Of a DNA stretch of 64,000 nucleotides, positions 1 to 9,494 are shown in pieces. The notes under the pieces were generated by a model, which did not search any database, was not told the DNA's origin, and saw only the letters and a program-made list of their open reading frames with translations. The position numbers and the translations under genes were made by a program. Origin of the DNA: Methanothermobacter sp. (GTDB taxonomy: Archaea > Methanobacteriota > Methanobacteria > Methanobacteriales > DSM-23052). Position 1 is the stretch's first letter. Each line of letters starts with the position of its first letter. The DNA lies in assembly GCA_030055615.1 (NCBI GenBank), contig JASFYN010000001.1, positions 389,267 to 453,266 of the forward strand, given 5' to 3'.

Positions 1-458
1 TGGAAGAAATGGAAGAACTGATCAAATGGGCTGACATCGTCGTAACCGCAAGTGGAGACCCCACACTAAACGAAAAAGTAGCATCCCTTGCATCAGGGAA
101 ACTCTTAAACAGAGCCGACAAACCCCAAGATGGGAATTTGATCGTTCCAATCACATTCTCAACTGATGACGTGGAGATAGCAATATCAACTCATGGTAAA
201 AGTCCAATAATGGCCCGAGTCATACGAGACAAGATAAAAAACGTGATAACAGGAGATGACATCTTCCAGATAAAATTACAAGATTATGCACGTCGCAAAC
301 TTAAAAAGATCATCCCAGATCAAAAGAAAAGGCGTAGAATACTCTATAGTTTGTTCAAAGACGATAAAATCCAAGCCCACTTAAAGGATAAGGACCTAGA
401 AGGGGCCAAAAAATATGTAGACTCCCTCCTAGAACATGTTAGGGGGTATCTTAGCTGA
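1..458 (+). CDS. Siroheme synthase / precorrin-2 dehydrogenase, 3' part (partial)
   Basis: C-terminal part of a Met8/CysG-N-type precorrin-2 dehydrogenase, which oxidises precorrin-2 to sirohydrochlorin with NAD and may insert the metal. The frame is open to the window edge, so the true start lies upstream and only about 150 of roughly 200 residues are visible. The end of the NAD domain (ADIVVTASGDP, then NRADKP and NLIVPITF) and the helical C-terminal domain with STHGKSPIMAR are recognisable. The stop overlaps the proposed hemA start by two bases, which fits a tetrapyrrole operon feeding siroheme, cobamides and F430. Confidence 0.85.
   Translation, partial: EEMEELIKWADIVVTASGDPTLNEKVASLASGKLLNRADKPQDGNLIVPITFSTDDVEIAISTHGKSPIMARVIRDKIKNVITGDDIFQIKLQDYARRKLKKIIPDQKKRRRILYSLFKDDKIQAHLKDKDLEGAKKYVDSLLEHVRGYLS
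441..446 (+). promoter_or_regulatory. Ribosome binding site fixing the hemA CTG start
   Basis: AGGGGG lies eight bases before CTG at 455 and inside the end of the upstream gene. It supports a non-ATG start for hemA. The first ATG in the frame, at 626, would delete the conserved N-terminus. Confidence 0.6.
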
Positions 459-1633
459 TACTGAATATTAGAGTAGATCACAAAATAGCAGACATTGAAG
501 GGATAGAAAAGGCAGACAAAATACTCAATGAAATATTAGATGAACTAAAAGAGGATATAAAAGAACATATCCCCATCAAAACATGTAACAGGATAGAACA
601 CTACCTAATAGTCAGGAAAACCACCTTGGATATAAATCACCCTAACATCATCATAGAAGAAGGCCAAAATGCACTTAAACACCTCCTAAGACTAGCAGCA
701 GGACTAGAATCCATGATAATAGGTGAAGATCAAATATTGGGCCAGATAAAAGAAGCACGGATATCCGCATTAAAAAGCGGATCCTGCGGCCCCATCCTTG
801 ACATGATCTTCAACAAGGCCGTGCACGTGGGTCAAATAATCCGTAACAGAACTAAAATAAACAAAGGATCGATTTCTATAGGCTCCGCCGCGGTAGAACT
901 TGCAGAATCAGTCCAAGGAGACTTAAGATGTAAAAAAGTCCTCGTAATCGGAGCAGGGGAAATGGGCGCACTAGTTGCCAAGGCCTTGGCAGAAAAACAA
1001 TTGAAGGCTATAGTAGTCGCTAACAGAACGTATGATAGAGCAGTTAAACTCGCAGAAGAACTTGGAGGGTATGCAATCCAATTCGACAAATTAGACGAAG
1101 CACTATCAGATACTGATGTAGTTATAAGTGCAACAGCAGCCCCCCATTACATATTAACCCGTGAAAGAGTGAAAAAGGCCATACCAGTAGAACGACGTGA
1201 TAATGTTACGATGATAGACATAGCGAACCCAAGGGACATAGAAGAAAAGGTCAAAGAATTGGGGATAAAATTATTCAATATAGACGATTTGAGAGGTATA
1301 GCGGAAAAAAATCGCAGAAAGCGTGAAAAAGAAGCGCAAAAAGCAGAGCAGATCATAGAAAAAGAGCTAGAATTATTAGTCAATTCACTTAAGTATAAGA
1401 AAATAGAACCGCTCATTTCAAAAATACGTAAAAAAATGGAAGAAATCAGGGTAAGGGAAACAAAAAAGGCAATAAAAAAACTAGACAAAATAGAAGGTGA
1501 AGAAAAGATAATAGAGGATCTTACAAGATCCATAGTAAATAAGATATTCCATGACATAGTATCGAGGTTACGTGAAGCCGCCGAAAAAGATGACGAGAAA
1601 CTTATAAAAGCTTGTGAAAAATTATTTAAGTGA
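455..1633 (+). CDS. hemA: Glutamyl-tRNA reductase
   Basis: Reduces glutamyl-tRNA(Glu) to glutamate-1-semialdehyde with NADPH, the first step of C5 tetrapyrrole synthesis. The conserved catalytic region KTCNRIEHY sits near residue 45, LAAGLESMIIGEDQILGQIKEA follows (given here in two halves, LAAGLESMI and IGEDQILGQ), then the NADPH domain GAGEMGALVAKAL and a long charged C-terminal dimerisation helix. In frame, the sequence reads back to a stop at 452, so the start is CTG 455 (or CTG 461), giving about 392 residues, the normal family length. The start overlaps the upstream stop as CTGA, suggesting translational coupling. Confidence 0.93.
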   Translation: MILNIRVDHKIADIEGIEKADKILNEILDELKEDIKEHIPIKTCNRIEHYLIVRKTTLDINHPNIIIEEGQNALKHLLRLAAGLESMIIGEDQILGQIKEARISALKSGSCGPILDMIFNKAVHVGQIIRNRTKINKGSISIGSAAVELAESVQGDLRCKKVLVIGAGEMGALVAKALAEKQLKAIVVANRTYDRAVKLAEELGGYAIQFDKLDEALSDTDVVISATAAPHYILTRERVKKAIPVERRDNVTMIDIANPRDIEEKVKELGIKLFNIDDLRGIAEKNRRKREKEAQKAEQIIEKELELLVNSLKYKKIEPLISKIRKKMEEIRVRETKKAIKKLDKIEGEEKIIEDLTRSIVNKIFHDIVSRLREAAEKDDEKLIKACEKLFK

Positions 1634-1714
1634 TATACTTGTCCCAATTTGTTAATAGTGAGTACTGCACCCTTCCTAAAAAAAGAAACCTAACATAAAA
1701 AATAGTAGAAGGGA

Positions 1715-2836
1715 TTATGCGAACATGTGCTTTGGTTCTTTGATGTTTTTATTGTTATCTTTGAATACATTTTCTATATGTTTCTCTGTTATGGTATCTG
1801 AGTCTTCGGCTATGGCCTGGTGAAGAGCATTCTTTAATATCTTCTCTTTTATGTCTCTCCCTGACATGCCCTTTGTTAATTTCACTAATTTCTCGATGGG
1901 GTATTCTATCTTGAGTGGCATGGTCTCCATGTATCTTTTTATCATTTCCCTTCTTTCATCCTCTGTTGGGAGTGTGAACTCTATTTCATCCTCAAAACGG
2001 CTTCTAAGAGCTTTATCGAGTAGAGATGGGTTATTGGTGGCTCCTATTGTGACTACTCCATAATTTTCGTTTATACCATCCATTTCTGTGAGGAGGGCGT
2101 TCACTATCTCTGATACGTCACCCCTTATAGATTGGTATTTTCTATCTAATCCTATAGCGTCTATTTCATCTATGAAAATGACTGATGGGGCTGTCTTTGA
2201 AGCGAGCTCATATAATTCATGGATTTGACGGGCACCATCCCCTACATGGTCTCCTATGAGACTTGTTGCCTTTATAAGGTATAATGGGACGTCTAATTCA
2301 TTAGCTAGGGATTTTGCCAGCATTGTTTTACCAGTCCCAGGGGTGCCATAAAATAACACATTCCTCGGAGCCCATTCCTTGAAGTTTTCCGGATCTTCAA
2401 GATACTTCATTATAATCTTACACTTCATCTTTGCTTGCTCTTGTCCTATAACATCATCCATTCTAATGTTGCTGCGGACTTCGTGGAAATCCTCGATGTT
2501 CTTTGTTTCTATTAGTACAATAGATGTGTTTTTGTTAATCTTTGAATTATCTGGGTAGGCTCTTATAATCTTGAATGCATAATCTGGTAATAGCCTCTGG
2601 TCAAATAAGTATGAGCCCTCGGTTACCAGAAACCCTTCCCATTGTTCTCTCGCGTATAATTCAAAAAGTTCATTATTGATAACTTCTATTTTAGGCGTTT
2701 CAATAAGATTACAAACGAAAGGATACCCCACTGGTTTCAATACTACTAGTTTCGCTTTTTTCTCTGGTTTCACTATTCTTGTGGGGGTTTTTTTATCTTT
2801 AGCCTGTGAGTCATGGACAATATTACTAAATTTCAC
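1715..2836 (-). CDS. AAA family ATPase, proteasome-regulatory-subunit-like
   Basis: Single-domain AAA+ ATPase of 373 residues. Walker A is GTPGTGKT (164-171), Walker B is VIFIDEID (219-226), and [18 protein letters not shown] forms the sensor and arginine-finger region. The N-terminal 120 residues are not a coiled coil like that of PAN, so a role as proteasomal unfoldase is not supported by sequence. It resembles the archaeal proteins annotated as 26S proteasome regulatory subunit homologues. The start is GTG 2836. It faces hemA convergently and lies downstream of the endonuclease IV-like gene with a 56-base gap. The substrate is unknown. Confidence 0.85.
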   Translation of the reverse strand: MKFSNIVHDSQAKDKKTPTRIVKPEKKAKLVVLKPVGYPFVCNLIETPKIEVINNELFELYAREQWEGFLVTEGSYLFDQRLLPDYAFKIIRAYPDNSKINKNTSIVLIETKNIEDFHEVRSNIRMDDVIGQEQAKMKCKIIMKYLEDPENFKEWAPRNVLFYGTPGTGKTMLAKSLANELDVPLYLIKATSLIGDHVGDGARQIHELYELASKTAPSVIFIDEIDAIGLDRKYQSIRGDVSEIVNALLTEMDGINENYGVVTIGATNNPSLLDKALRSRFEDEIEFTLPTEDERREMIKRYMETMPLKIEYPIEKLVKLTKGMSGRDIKEKILKNALHQAIAEDSDTITEKHIENVFKDNNKNIKEPKHMFA

Positions 2837-2892
2837 CTCATCACCGAGAATGAACTTTTTCCCTATACTATGGTAAGAAAACTACTAGTATA

Positions 2893-3738
2893 TTATATTT
2901 TCCCATCTGATATATCCATTAAGATTTCCTTAATTTTGAGGGCGTCAAGATCTCTATAAGGCGTCTCACAAATTATCGTATAATCCCAACCTTTTTCGAT
3001 GAGAGCATAAAGTATGGGTTTTAATGGAGGTCCATAGTCTTTCTCATCTAGGCTGTGATGTTTCTTCTCTCCCTTATCTGTATATTCTATTCTAGTGTAA
3101 TGACAATGTAAATGCTTGATATCTAGATTATCCTCTAATAGGTCGAGTATTTCCATATAATCTTCAATTTCCTTGGGTGCTCCCCTCCTTCTGGCATATA
3201 TGTGGGCGAAGTCGATGGTTGGTTCGAAATTATCAAATGATTGGCAAATTTCGATGATCTCGGACAAACTTCCAAGCTGGGATCTTCTACCAGTAGTCTC
3301 CGGGGCGAAACAGAAATCTTGGATCTCAGATGCCTCGATTTCTTCTAGAAGCAGACCTACAGATTCTTCACAAACTTTAAGGGCCTTCTCTTTATTTTGA
3401 CCAGAATAAAAGCCAGGGTGAAATACTATCCTGTAAGCTCCCATCCATTCTCCGGCTCTTGCAGCTTGGATTAGTCGTTCAATGGATCTTTCACGCACGT
3501 CATCTTTGGGAGAGGAAAGATTAATATAATAGGGTGCATGGATTGACACCATAATGTCATTGTTGCTGGAATCTTCCTTGATCCCCCTGGCGATCCTTTC
3601 ACTTACCCGGACACCATAGGTGGCTTGGTACTCATAAGCGTCAAGGTTCATAGCTCGTATATAACTGCAGACTTTACTGGATTCTCCTTTATAATTAACT
3701 GGGTTACCTGCTGGGCCTAGCCTTATCATGTTAATCAT
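2893..3738 (-). CDS. nfo: Endonuclease IV-like AP endonuclease (TIM barrel)
   Basis: Member of the AP endonuclease 2 / xylose-isomerase-like TIM-barrel family, 281 residues, the usual length for endonuclease IV. Metal-binding signatures are visible in order: SIHAPYYINL, VFHPGFY, FAPETTGR, TIDFAHIYAR, HLHCHYTRIEY and ICETPYR. These supply the His/Glu/Asp ligands of the trinuclear zinc site in this family. It probably cleaves DNA 5' to abasic sites in base-excision repair, which matters in a thermophile. It is encoded 10 bases downstream of gap, so is probably co-transcribed with it. Confidence 0.85.
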   Translation of the reverse strand: MINMIRLGPAGNPVNYKGESSKVCSYIRAMNLDAYEYQATYGVRVSERIARGIKEDSSNNDIMVSIHAPYYINLSSPKDDVRERSIERLIQAARAGEWMGAYRIVFHPGFYSGQNKEKALKVCEESVGLLLEEIEASEIQDFCFAPETTGRRSQLGSLSEIIEICQSFDNFEPTIDFAHIYARRRGAPKEIEDYMEILDLLEDNLDIKHLHCHYTRIEYTDKGEKKHHSLDEKDYGPPLKPILYALIEKGWDYTIICETPYRDLDALKIKEILMDISDGKI

Positions 3739-3748
3739 CGGGGGTTCT

Positions 3749-4762
3749 TTAGAGGATCCCCATAGCCTTATTCGTCTTCTCTATAGACTTTTTATTATCT
3801 TCTTCAAGTTCTAATAGGGCCCTTATCGCATCTACACTCTCTGGTACTGCATCAGCTTCCTGATGCACGGCCTGCATATAATATAATTCGCCATCCACTA
3901 TATTAAGGGATTCTTCCCATACAGGAATTTCATAGAGGTCGTTGCGTGGACGGCCTAACTCCCTTGCATATTCCATTATCTCTGCTGTGGATGCAAGACC
4001 TTCACTTGCTTTTACGAGCATAACCCTAGATGTTTTGTCAAGTTCTTCTTTTATTTCTTCTATATCAACTGGGTTTTCAAGTTCCACCATAATATTGTGT
4101 TGGTGCATTAGGGTTGTGGGGACTAGCAAAGCTACTGTATTGATGTTAATACCGTACATGACTGTTTTAAGGTCTGGGCCGTGGTGTGATGGTACTGTTG
4201 GAGGGTTGGGCACGATAGCGTTAACCGGACCCTTTTTAACCTGGGCTGGGTCTGCTGCTCTTCTCACCATAACGGCTCTAACCTTTTTTATACCACAGAG
4301 GTCATCTATGGGTTTTAGAGTGCGGCAAAGGCCTGTGGTGTTACATGATACTACCCTTGTATAGTCTGCTCCAAGGGAGTCATCATAGTTTGTGAAAGAG
4401 TTGAAGGACAATCCTATGTCCTCGTGTTTTTCTCCCCCCTGAAATATTGCTTTTATACCCTTTTCCTTGTACATTTTAAGGTTTTTAGCACCTATGCCCT
4501 CTGGTGTCGCGTCCACAATTATATCTGCTTCCTCTATCATGTCTTCAACTGTCCCGCTGATTTCGATCCCAGCTTCCCGAAAGAGTTTTTCTCTTTCAGG
4601 TATGCTTATATAGAGGTCATATCCTTTCTTTAAGGCTATTCTAGCCTCGAAGTCAGGCTTCGTCTTGCTCACACCTACTATCTTCATGTCCTTTTGGGCG
4701 GCTACAGCGTCAGCCACCCTTTTACCTATGGTCCCATATCCGTTTATAGCTACAGATACCAT
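3749..4762 (-). CDS. gap: Glyceraldehyde-3-phosphate dehydrogenase, archaeal type
   Basis: Archaeal phosphorylating GAPDH, NAD(P)-dependent, acting mostly in gluconeogenesis in a methanogen. The N-terminal [13 protein letters not shown] is the Rossmann fold and the catalytic cysteine is in VVSCNTTG (Cys140). TTLMHQHN and [11 protein letters not shown] are characteristic. I place the start at ATG 4762, giving 337 residues. An upstream in-frame ATG at 4780 is itself part of the strong Shine-Dalgarno GGGGGAGG, so it is unlikely to be used. A TATA-like element lies about 70 bases upstream. Confidence 0.95.
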   Translation of the reverse strand: MVSVAINGYGTIGKRVADAVAAQKDMKIVGVSKTKPDFEARIALKKGYDLYISIPEREKLFREAGIEISGTVEDMIEEADIIVDATPEGIGAKNLKMYKEKGIKAIFQGGEKHEDIGLSFNSFTNYDDSLGADYTRVVSCNTTGLCRTLKPIDDLCGIKKVRAVMVRRAADPAQVKKGPVNAIVPNPPTVPSHHGPDLKTVMYGININTVALLVPTTLMHQHNIMVELENPVDIEEIKEELDKTSRVMLVKASEGLASTAEIMEYARELGRPRNDLYEIPVWEESLNIVDGELYYMQAVHQEADAVPESVDAIRALLELEEDNKKSIEKTNKAMGIL

Positions 4763-4828
4763 CTTTATAACCTCCCCCATCTTTGTTGAGTTAGGGATGA
4801 CATTGTGAAGTTTCTATTTTTTTGATTT

Positions 4829-4845
4829 AGATATAATCTTTTCTT
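4829..4845 (-). promoter_or_regulatory. Candidate gap promoter (BRE/TATA)
   Basis: On the minus strand AAAAGATTATATC lies in the 105-base gap upstream of gap. It matches the archaeal BRE plus TATA pattern. Initiation about 25 bases downstream would leave a leader of roughly 45 bases containing the GGGGGAGG site. Confidence 0.45.
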
Positions 4846-4867
4846 CTGGATTCCAAGAGTAAATTAT

Positions 4868-5929
4868 TTAGGTTTCTATTTCATCCAATTTTTCTGGGAG
4901 GTATGTGTCAACAACATACTCAAGGCCATATTTGGAGAATGATTGTTGTTCGGCCTTTTTACCTATCTTTAACATTTTCTTGATTTCTCTTTTCCAGAAA
5001 TCGTCCTTGTAACGTGGATCGCGTAAGAGTTCTTTGAGTCTTAGAATGTCAATATCCTTTAGGGGGTCTGTTGGCAGGTCATAATTTATTATATCGGTTG
5101 CTGTCACTCCAAGGAACTTTGCGTCTGGTGTGGCTAATTCATGGTTTACATGGGCTAGTTTAGCGCTTCCTGATATTATGACCATGGCTATGTGGAATCC
5201 CCATGGGTCTCCGTCATTGCAAATATATATTGGGAGGTTTAATTCTTCGTTAACTCTTTTGAGGAATCTTCTTGTTGCCCTTGCAGCCTGGCCTTTTAAT
5301 CCTACAATGAGTGAATCGAATTTTTTATAGGCCTTTTCTTGGACTAGACGATGGTACATACCCATGGTTTCGACTGCTATAACCCTTTCAACATCGTGGT
5401 CGACGAATTCTACTTCGTCAATGGTGGGTGGTATAGTATAACCTGATTTACCAGCCTTCAAAGCGTTTATTTCAATGTCGCCTTCTCTTACTGTTAATTC
5501 TCCGTATACTGCTGCGCCGTCTTCTTCTGGTAATAATCCGAGGTCTTCTCGGGTCATTCCTAGGGTGACTTCAAGGTCTTCGCCTATGATGTTAGATTCT
5601 TGTTGGTCTGCGAAGTCAACATCCCAACCTTCTGAGACATAATATAGTTCCCTTAGGGTTGCTGTTTTGTTTCTTTTGACAAGATCTTTGCAGAAGTTGG
5701 CTATGTATAGCATTTGGGCTATCTTTTTTATCTGTTTAACGTTTCCCATGGATCTGATACCATATTTTTCGCCGAGGATGTAGTGGCGCTTTTTATCATC
5801 ATATATGATATTGGATGTGCTCCTTGATGGTACTTTTATTCTTGGCACTCTGTCCTGGGTGACATCTTCTATTATCATTTCACCTAAGCCTTTGAGCTTT
5901 TTTAATGCTATTTCTCTTCTATTCATCAT
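4868..5929 (-). CDS. top6A: DNA topoisomerase VI subunit A
   Basis: Catalytic Spo11-like subunit of type IIB topoisomerase, which makes and reseals double-strand breaks to decatenate and relax DNA. The winged-helix active-site tyrosine is in [11 protein letters not shown] (near residue 97). The Toprim domain carries E at AVETMGMY and the acidic triad in [11 protein letters not shown]. Two ATGs (5929, 5926) follow AGGTGA at a good distance; a GTG at 5938 overlaps that site and is less likely. The gene lies just after top6B, and its ribosome binding site is inside the end of top6B. Confidence 0.95.
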   Translation of the reverse strand: MMNRREIALKKLKGLGEMIIEDVTQDRVPRIKVPSRSTSNIIYDDKKRHYILGEKYGIRSMGNVKQIKKIAQMLYIANFCKDLVKRNKTATLRELYYVSEGWDVDFADQQESNIIGEDLEVTLGMTREDLGLLPEEDGAAVYGELTVREGDIEINALKAGKSGYTIPPTIDEVEFVDHDVERVIAVETMGMYHRLVQEKAYKKFDSLIVGLKGQAARATRRFLKRVNEELNLPIYICNDGDPWGFHIAMVIISGSAKLAHVNHELATPDAKFLGVTATDIINYDLPTDPLKDIDILRLKELLRDPRYKDDFWKREIKKMLKIGKKAEQQSFSKYGLEYVVDTYLPEKLDEIET

Positions 5930-7490
5930 CTGATTCACCTGAGAATTCTGTCCTCGCTCTTCTTGTCACTTTTTTAAGTAGAGGTTTATAATCAGGTTCT
6001 TTTTTTTCTGCTAGGAGTGCTGCTTCCCTCATTATAATGGGGATGTATGTTTCGAAGACTTTGGCCCGTTTGGCTTCTTCTTTAGCCGCTTTTTTAGCCC
6101 TTATATGTTTTTGGAGTTTTCGGGCTACTTGCATTGTGGCCTGTCTAACTTCTTGTAATATTTCGGGTTCTGGGGCTATGCTTTGTTTTCCTGTTGAAAG
6201 GTATGGTACATTGGTTGATACTATGTTTATGAAGATTGTGAGGGGTGCATTTTCGAAGTCTCTTATACCGTATCTCTTCCAGTCAAGACTTCTAACTCCC
6301 TCGGTTAGTGCGCAGCTTCCTTGGTCGAATGTGAGTGGTACGCGGTTCGCGAACCTCATTATTTCGGTTTTTCGTTGTTCACCGACGAGTCTGCCTGCTT
6401 TACCACCATATGCTACAGCTGCTTCTATTATGAATGGCACACCACCCCTGTAAGTTTGGGGTCTTCTTGTGGTGGCTGCTACGAATTCTGGGTTTAGTAT
6501 TTCTGCCATGCCTTTTTCTATCTGGTCTTTCCCTATTGGTATGAGTCCTTTGGTTGGTGGGGCCATGAAGTCCATTTTTTTGAAGGCTTCTACTATTTCT
6601 TCGGCTTCTTCCCATGTCATGTCTTTGGGTCTTTTGTTGAAGTCTATGTTTGTTAGTTTTTCAAGTTCTTTGACTTTTTTTGTGGACATTCTAGAAAGTG
6701 AGCTTGTGAGTAGGCTTCTGAAGCGTCTTTTATCTGTGTGTTTTGCCATGAATATTAGGTCGTCTGCTGTGACACCTTTTGGGTGGGGTAATATTTCTTT
6801 TGGTAGTGGGGGTATGACATTTGAGGCTCTTTTAAATATGTATTTTTTTCCTGTGGGGTCTGTGAATGTGATCTGGGCGTGTGGGTTTCCTATCATGGTC
6901 CTTCTGATATATTCGTAGGCTCCTTGTTCTGAAAGTGAATATGAAACTTCTTTGAAATGGAGTTTTACGCATACTCCCGTCCCATTGGGGTTGAACTCTT
7001 CTTTTTCGAGAATTAATCCTTTGTTCTTTTTCACATCCATTTTTAGGGACATTTTAACTCCTTTGAGTTCGCCGTCTTCTTTGTATGCTGAAGTGATAGT
7101 GGCTGGTTTTCCGGTGGTCATCTGGGAAAGTAGTACGCAGCCGCTGCATCCGAGGCCTTGTTGTCCTCTTGATTGGATGTTTCTGAATTTTGAACCTGCG
7201 AACATTGTGCAGAAAACTTTGGGGATGTAGTCTTCTGGTATACCGGGACCATTGTCCTCATGTTCTAGGATGTAATGGTCTTTGCCGATTCTTTTCAAGT
7301 TTATTTTTATGTTGGGGAGTATGCCCGCCTCTTCGGCGGCGTCAAGGCTATTTGTTATTAGTTCGTGGAATACCATGGTAAGGGATCTTATTTTACCTGA
7401 GAAACCTAACATTTGCCTGTTTTTGCGGAAGAATTCTGATGCAGTAAGTTCTTGGAATTCTTCGAATAGTTCTCCTGCTTGTCTTTCCAA
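5919..7490 (-). CDS. top6B: DNA topoisomerase VI subunit B
   Basis: ATPase subunit of topoisomerase VI. The GHKL fold is clear: [16 protein letters not shown] (N box), [11 protein letters not shown] (G1), and [11 protein letters not shown] (G2). The transducer domain with the switch lysine in [12 protein letters not shown] follows. I choose TTG 7490 because GGGAGG sits seven bases upstream; a TTG at 7508 would put that site inside the coding region. That gives 523 residues. The end overlaps the top6A start region, so both subunits are probably translated together. Confidence 0.95.
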   Translation of the reverse strand: MERQAGELFEEFQELTASEFFRKNRQMLGFSGKIRSLTMVFHELITNSLDAAEEAGILPNIKINLKRIGKDHYILEHEDNGPGIPEDYIPKVFCTMFAGSKFRNIQSRGQQGLGCSGCVLLSQMTTGKPATITSAYKEDGELKGVKMSLKMDVKKNKGLILEKEEFNPNGTGVCVKLHFKEVSYSLSEQGAYEYIRRTMIGNPHAQITFTDPTGKKYIFKRASNVIPPLPKEILPHPKGVTADDLIFMAKHTDKRRFRSLLTSSLSRMSTKKVKELEKLTNIDFNKRPKDMTWEEAEEIVEAFKKMDFMAPPTKGLIPIGKDQIEKGMAEILNPEFVAATTRRPQTYRGGVPFIIEAAVAYGGKAGRLVGEQRKTEIMRFANRVPLTFDQGSCALTEGVRSLDWKRYGIRDFENAPLTIFINIVSTNVPYLSTGKQSIAPEPEILQEVRQATMQVARKLQKHIRAKKAAKEEAKRAKVFETYIPIIMREAALLAEKKEPDYKPLLKKVTRRARTEFSGESDDE

Positions 7491-7550
7491 AAAGTAGCCT
7501 CCCTTCAACTTTTTAGAATTATTCCCTTATATTATATTATAGTTTGTCCC

Positions 7551-7560
7551 ATATATATCG
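7551..7560 (-). promoter_or_regulatory. Candidate top6BA promoter (TATA)
   Basis: CGATATATAT on the minus strand lies about 60 bases upstream of the top6B start, in the AT-rich 150-base gap after the KH gene. Position and composition fit an archaeal TATA box. Confidence 0.4.
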
Positions 7561-7645
7561 AGCGATTATAAAATAGGATTTTCATTAATATTTTTTGAAT
7601 ATTTTAAAGAAACCTTTTATTAAAAGGGTAGATTTCTTGTTGGTT

Positions 7646-8212
7646 TTATCTTATATTAACCCGCTCTTCGAACTCTTTCATTTCTAGTTCTTGTTTCTTT
7701 TTTTCGAGGAAGGAGTATACAGACTTGTGTCTGGCCCCCCTAAGAAGCATTTCAATGGCTTCTCTTGCAACCATAAGATTTTCGAACTCACCTATTAGTG
7801 CAACAGTCTTACCATAAACTGAAATGTCAACACCTGTCATTTCATGGATTATTTGACGTGTTATACCACCACGTCCTATTATCCTGCCTTTTTGTCTTGC
7901 TATGGCCTTCTTGGATTTGCCCACATAATCTGGTATGTTTATAATATCGAGGGTTATATTGTCATGTATAAGACGCATTGCAATCTCTGGATTGAAACCT
8001 CTACCTATAGCCTTGACAATATTCCGCGCTTTCCAAGGGGAAAGGGGATCATCAAGCTTTTCATCAGGTATTATAGTCACAGCACCCGTTTCACTATCAA
8101 TATTAAGCCTAGTCTGTGTTAACTTCTCTATACGCTCTTTAACTTCCCCCTTTTTCCCGATGAGAACCCCTATCCTCTCTTTTGGGATTTTCAAGTATTC
8201 TTCTACCGCCAC
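7646..8212 (-). CDS. Archaeal Pno1/Dim2-like KH-domain RNA-binding protein
   Basis: Two KH domains: [21 protein letters not shown] near the N-terminus (GKKG loop) and a second with [13 protein letters not shown] around residue 125. This is the archaeal counterpart of Pno1/Dim2, which binds the 3' end of small-subunit rRNA precursors. GTG 8212 is preferred, since GAGGTG lies seven bases before it; GTG 8227 overlaps that site. It follows the rio1 gene by about 25 bases, and aIF1A is upstream, so the three genes form a late 30S maturation and initiation cluster. Confidence 0.88.
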   Translation of the reverse strand: MAVEEYLKIPKERIGVLIGKKGEVKERIEKLTQTRLNIDSETGAVTIIPDEKLDDPLSPWKARNIVKAIGRGFNPEIAMRLIHDNITLDIINIPDYVGKSKKAIARQKGRIIGRGGITRQIIHEMTGVDISVYGKTVALIGEFENLMVAREAIEMLLRGARHKSVYSFLEKKKQELEMKEFEERVNIR

Positions 8213-8237
8213 TTGAACACACCTCACAGGTGTAGTA

Positions 8238-9029
8238 TTAACCTATTATTTTCTCCCTGATCTCTTGGGGAGTTGATGAAACACCAAAACGTTTAAAATC
8301 CCTACTGATATTCCTAATATCCCTTTCAAGTAATTCTCCTGCAATTGGATGATCAACCACAACAGCCTGTGAAATATCAATGATAACAGGCTCCTCATCA
8401 AAATTGAGAATATTAAACGCTGAAAGATCCCCATGAACTAGCCTAGCCTCCCTATATAATAACCTCATATAATATATTATCTTCTCGAACATTTCTTGAG
8501 GATCTAGGGGCGGGGCCTCCCTTAATGTTGGTGCAGGGTTACCTTCCATGTCACCTATAAACTCCATTATTAGGACATTCTCCCTTGAAACAAATGGCCT
8601 TGGAACCCTAACACCACTCTCATATGCCCTCTTAAGGTTCCTGAATTCCTTGCTCACCCAAGTGTGGACTATCTGCCTCTTGTTGCTCATTTTAACCTTG
8701 AAACGTGGATCGCCTTGAATATAATATTGCATTTTCTTAAAATCAGAAGTTGCAATACGATAAATTTTAACAGCTACGAAGTTATCATTATCATCTAGGC
8801 CTTTAAAAACGTTAGCCTCTTTACCGGTGCTTATAACACCATCAAGAATGGCGAGATAACCAGTATTTGACAGCTTATAGAGAACCTCTAAGGTTCTTTT
8901 ATCGAAAACTTCACTTGCAACACGCCTATCCTCCACGCCTTTAAGGCGCTTCTTGGATTTCAACCTTTCCAGTGCAGAATCGACTTCTTGGAAAGTTTTA
9001 TCCTTCTTATCAGCGGACAATTCAATCAT
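8238..9029 (-). CDS. rio1: Rio1-type serine protein kinase/ATPase
   Basis: Atypical kinase of the RIO1 family, 263 residues. The family signature STGKEANV is at 67-74 with Lys88 in VAVKIY, the catalytic loop is [12 protein letters not shown] (Asp201) and the metal-binding motif is IIDISQAV (Asp218). Rio1 acts as an ATPase switch in final small-subunit rRNA maturation. It sits five bases downstream of aIF1A and upstream of the KH gene, so its partners in 30S assembly are encoded beside it. Confidence 0.93.
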   Translation of the reverse strand: MIELSADKKDKTFQEVDSALERLKSKKRLKGVEDRRVASEVFDKRTLEVLYKLSNTGYLAILDGVISTGKEANVFKGLDDNDNFVAVKIYRIATSDFKKMQYYIQGDPRFKVKMSNKRQIVHTWVSKEFRNLKRAYESGVRVPRPFVSRENVLIMEFIGDMEGNPAPTLREAPPLDPQEMFEKIIYYMRLLYREARLVHGDLSAFNILNFDEEPVIIDISQAVVVDHPIAGELLERDIRNISRDFKRFGVSSTPQEIREKIIG

Positions 9030-9034
9030 CTACT

Positions 9035-9331
9035 CTATAAATTCAAATAACCTCTTCTCTCAAGCCAATTAGCCTCGGTACGCGTATACCTCCATACTAT
9101 ATCAGCCCTTTCATCACTTTGAAACTCCCATGGCTTCACAAGTACAACATCACCTTCCCTGATCCATATCCTCTTTTTCATCTTACCAGGTATGCGCCCA
9201 AGGCGGGTTTTACCATCACTACATATAACCTTCAACTTTCCATGGCCTAGTATCTGCTCAACAATCCCAGGTATTTCACCCTTTTTAGGTATCCTAACTC
9301 TTCTAATCTCCTCGGTATTACCTTTACCCAA
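9035..9331 (-). CDS. eif1a: Translation initiation factor aIF1A
   Basis: 98-residue OB-fold factor homologous to eIF1A and IF1. The conserved core includes GEIPGIVEQILGHGKLKV, GKTRLGRIPGKMKKRIWI and the aromatic-rich C-terminus with DIVWRYT (each shorter than a full domain). It binds the 30S A site during initiation. The start is TTG 9331, supported by GGGAGGAG about six to ten bases upstream. First gene of a probable aIF1A-rio1-KH unit transcribed away from moeA. Confidence 0.93.
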   Translation of the reverse strand: MGKGNTEEIRRVRIPKKGEIPGIVEQILGHGKLKVICSDGKTRLGRIPGKMKKRIWIREGDVVLVKPWEFQSDERADIVWRYTRTEANWLERRGYLNL

Positions 9332-9494
9332 ATAATCTCCTCCCTCTACAATTTTAATTATAATCTAATCTAGAAAAAGACAATATAATATCTCTATAAC
9401 ATACTATAAAATAATTATTGTTACTAAATTATAGAAGAAAGCAAACACCCAGGAGATAATAAAAATCTATAGAGATCTTGGAGGGATCTATGAA
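9332..9494. promoter_or_regulatory. Divergent promoter region aIF1A / moeA
   Basis: 163 AT-rich bases separate the divergent starts. AT-rich stretches suitable for TATA boxes occur on both strands (for example AAAATAATTATTG near 9409). I see no clear operator. Confidence 0.4.
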
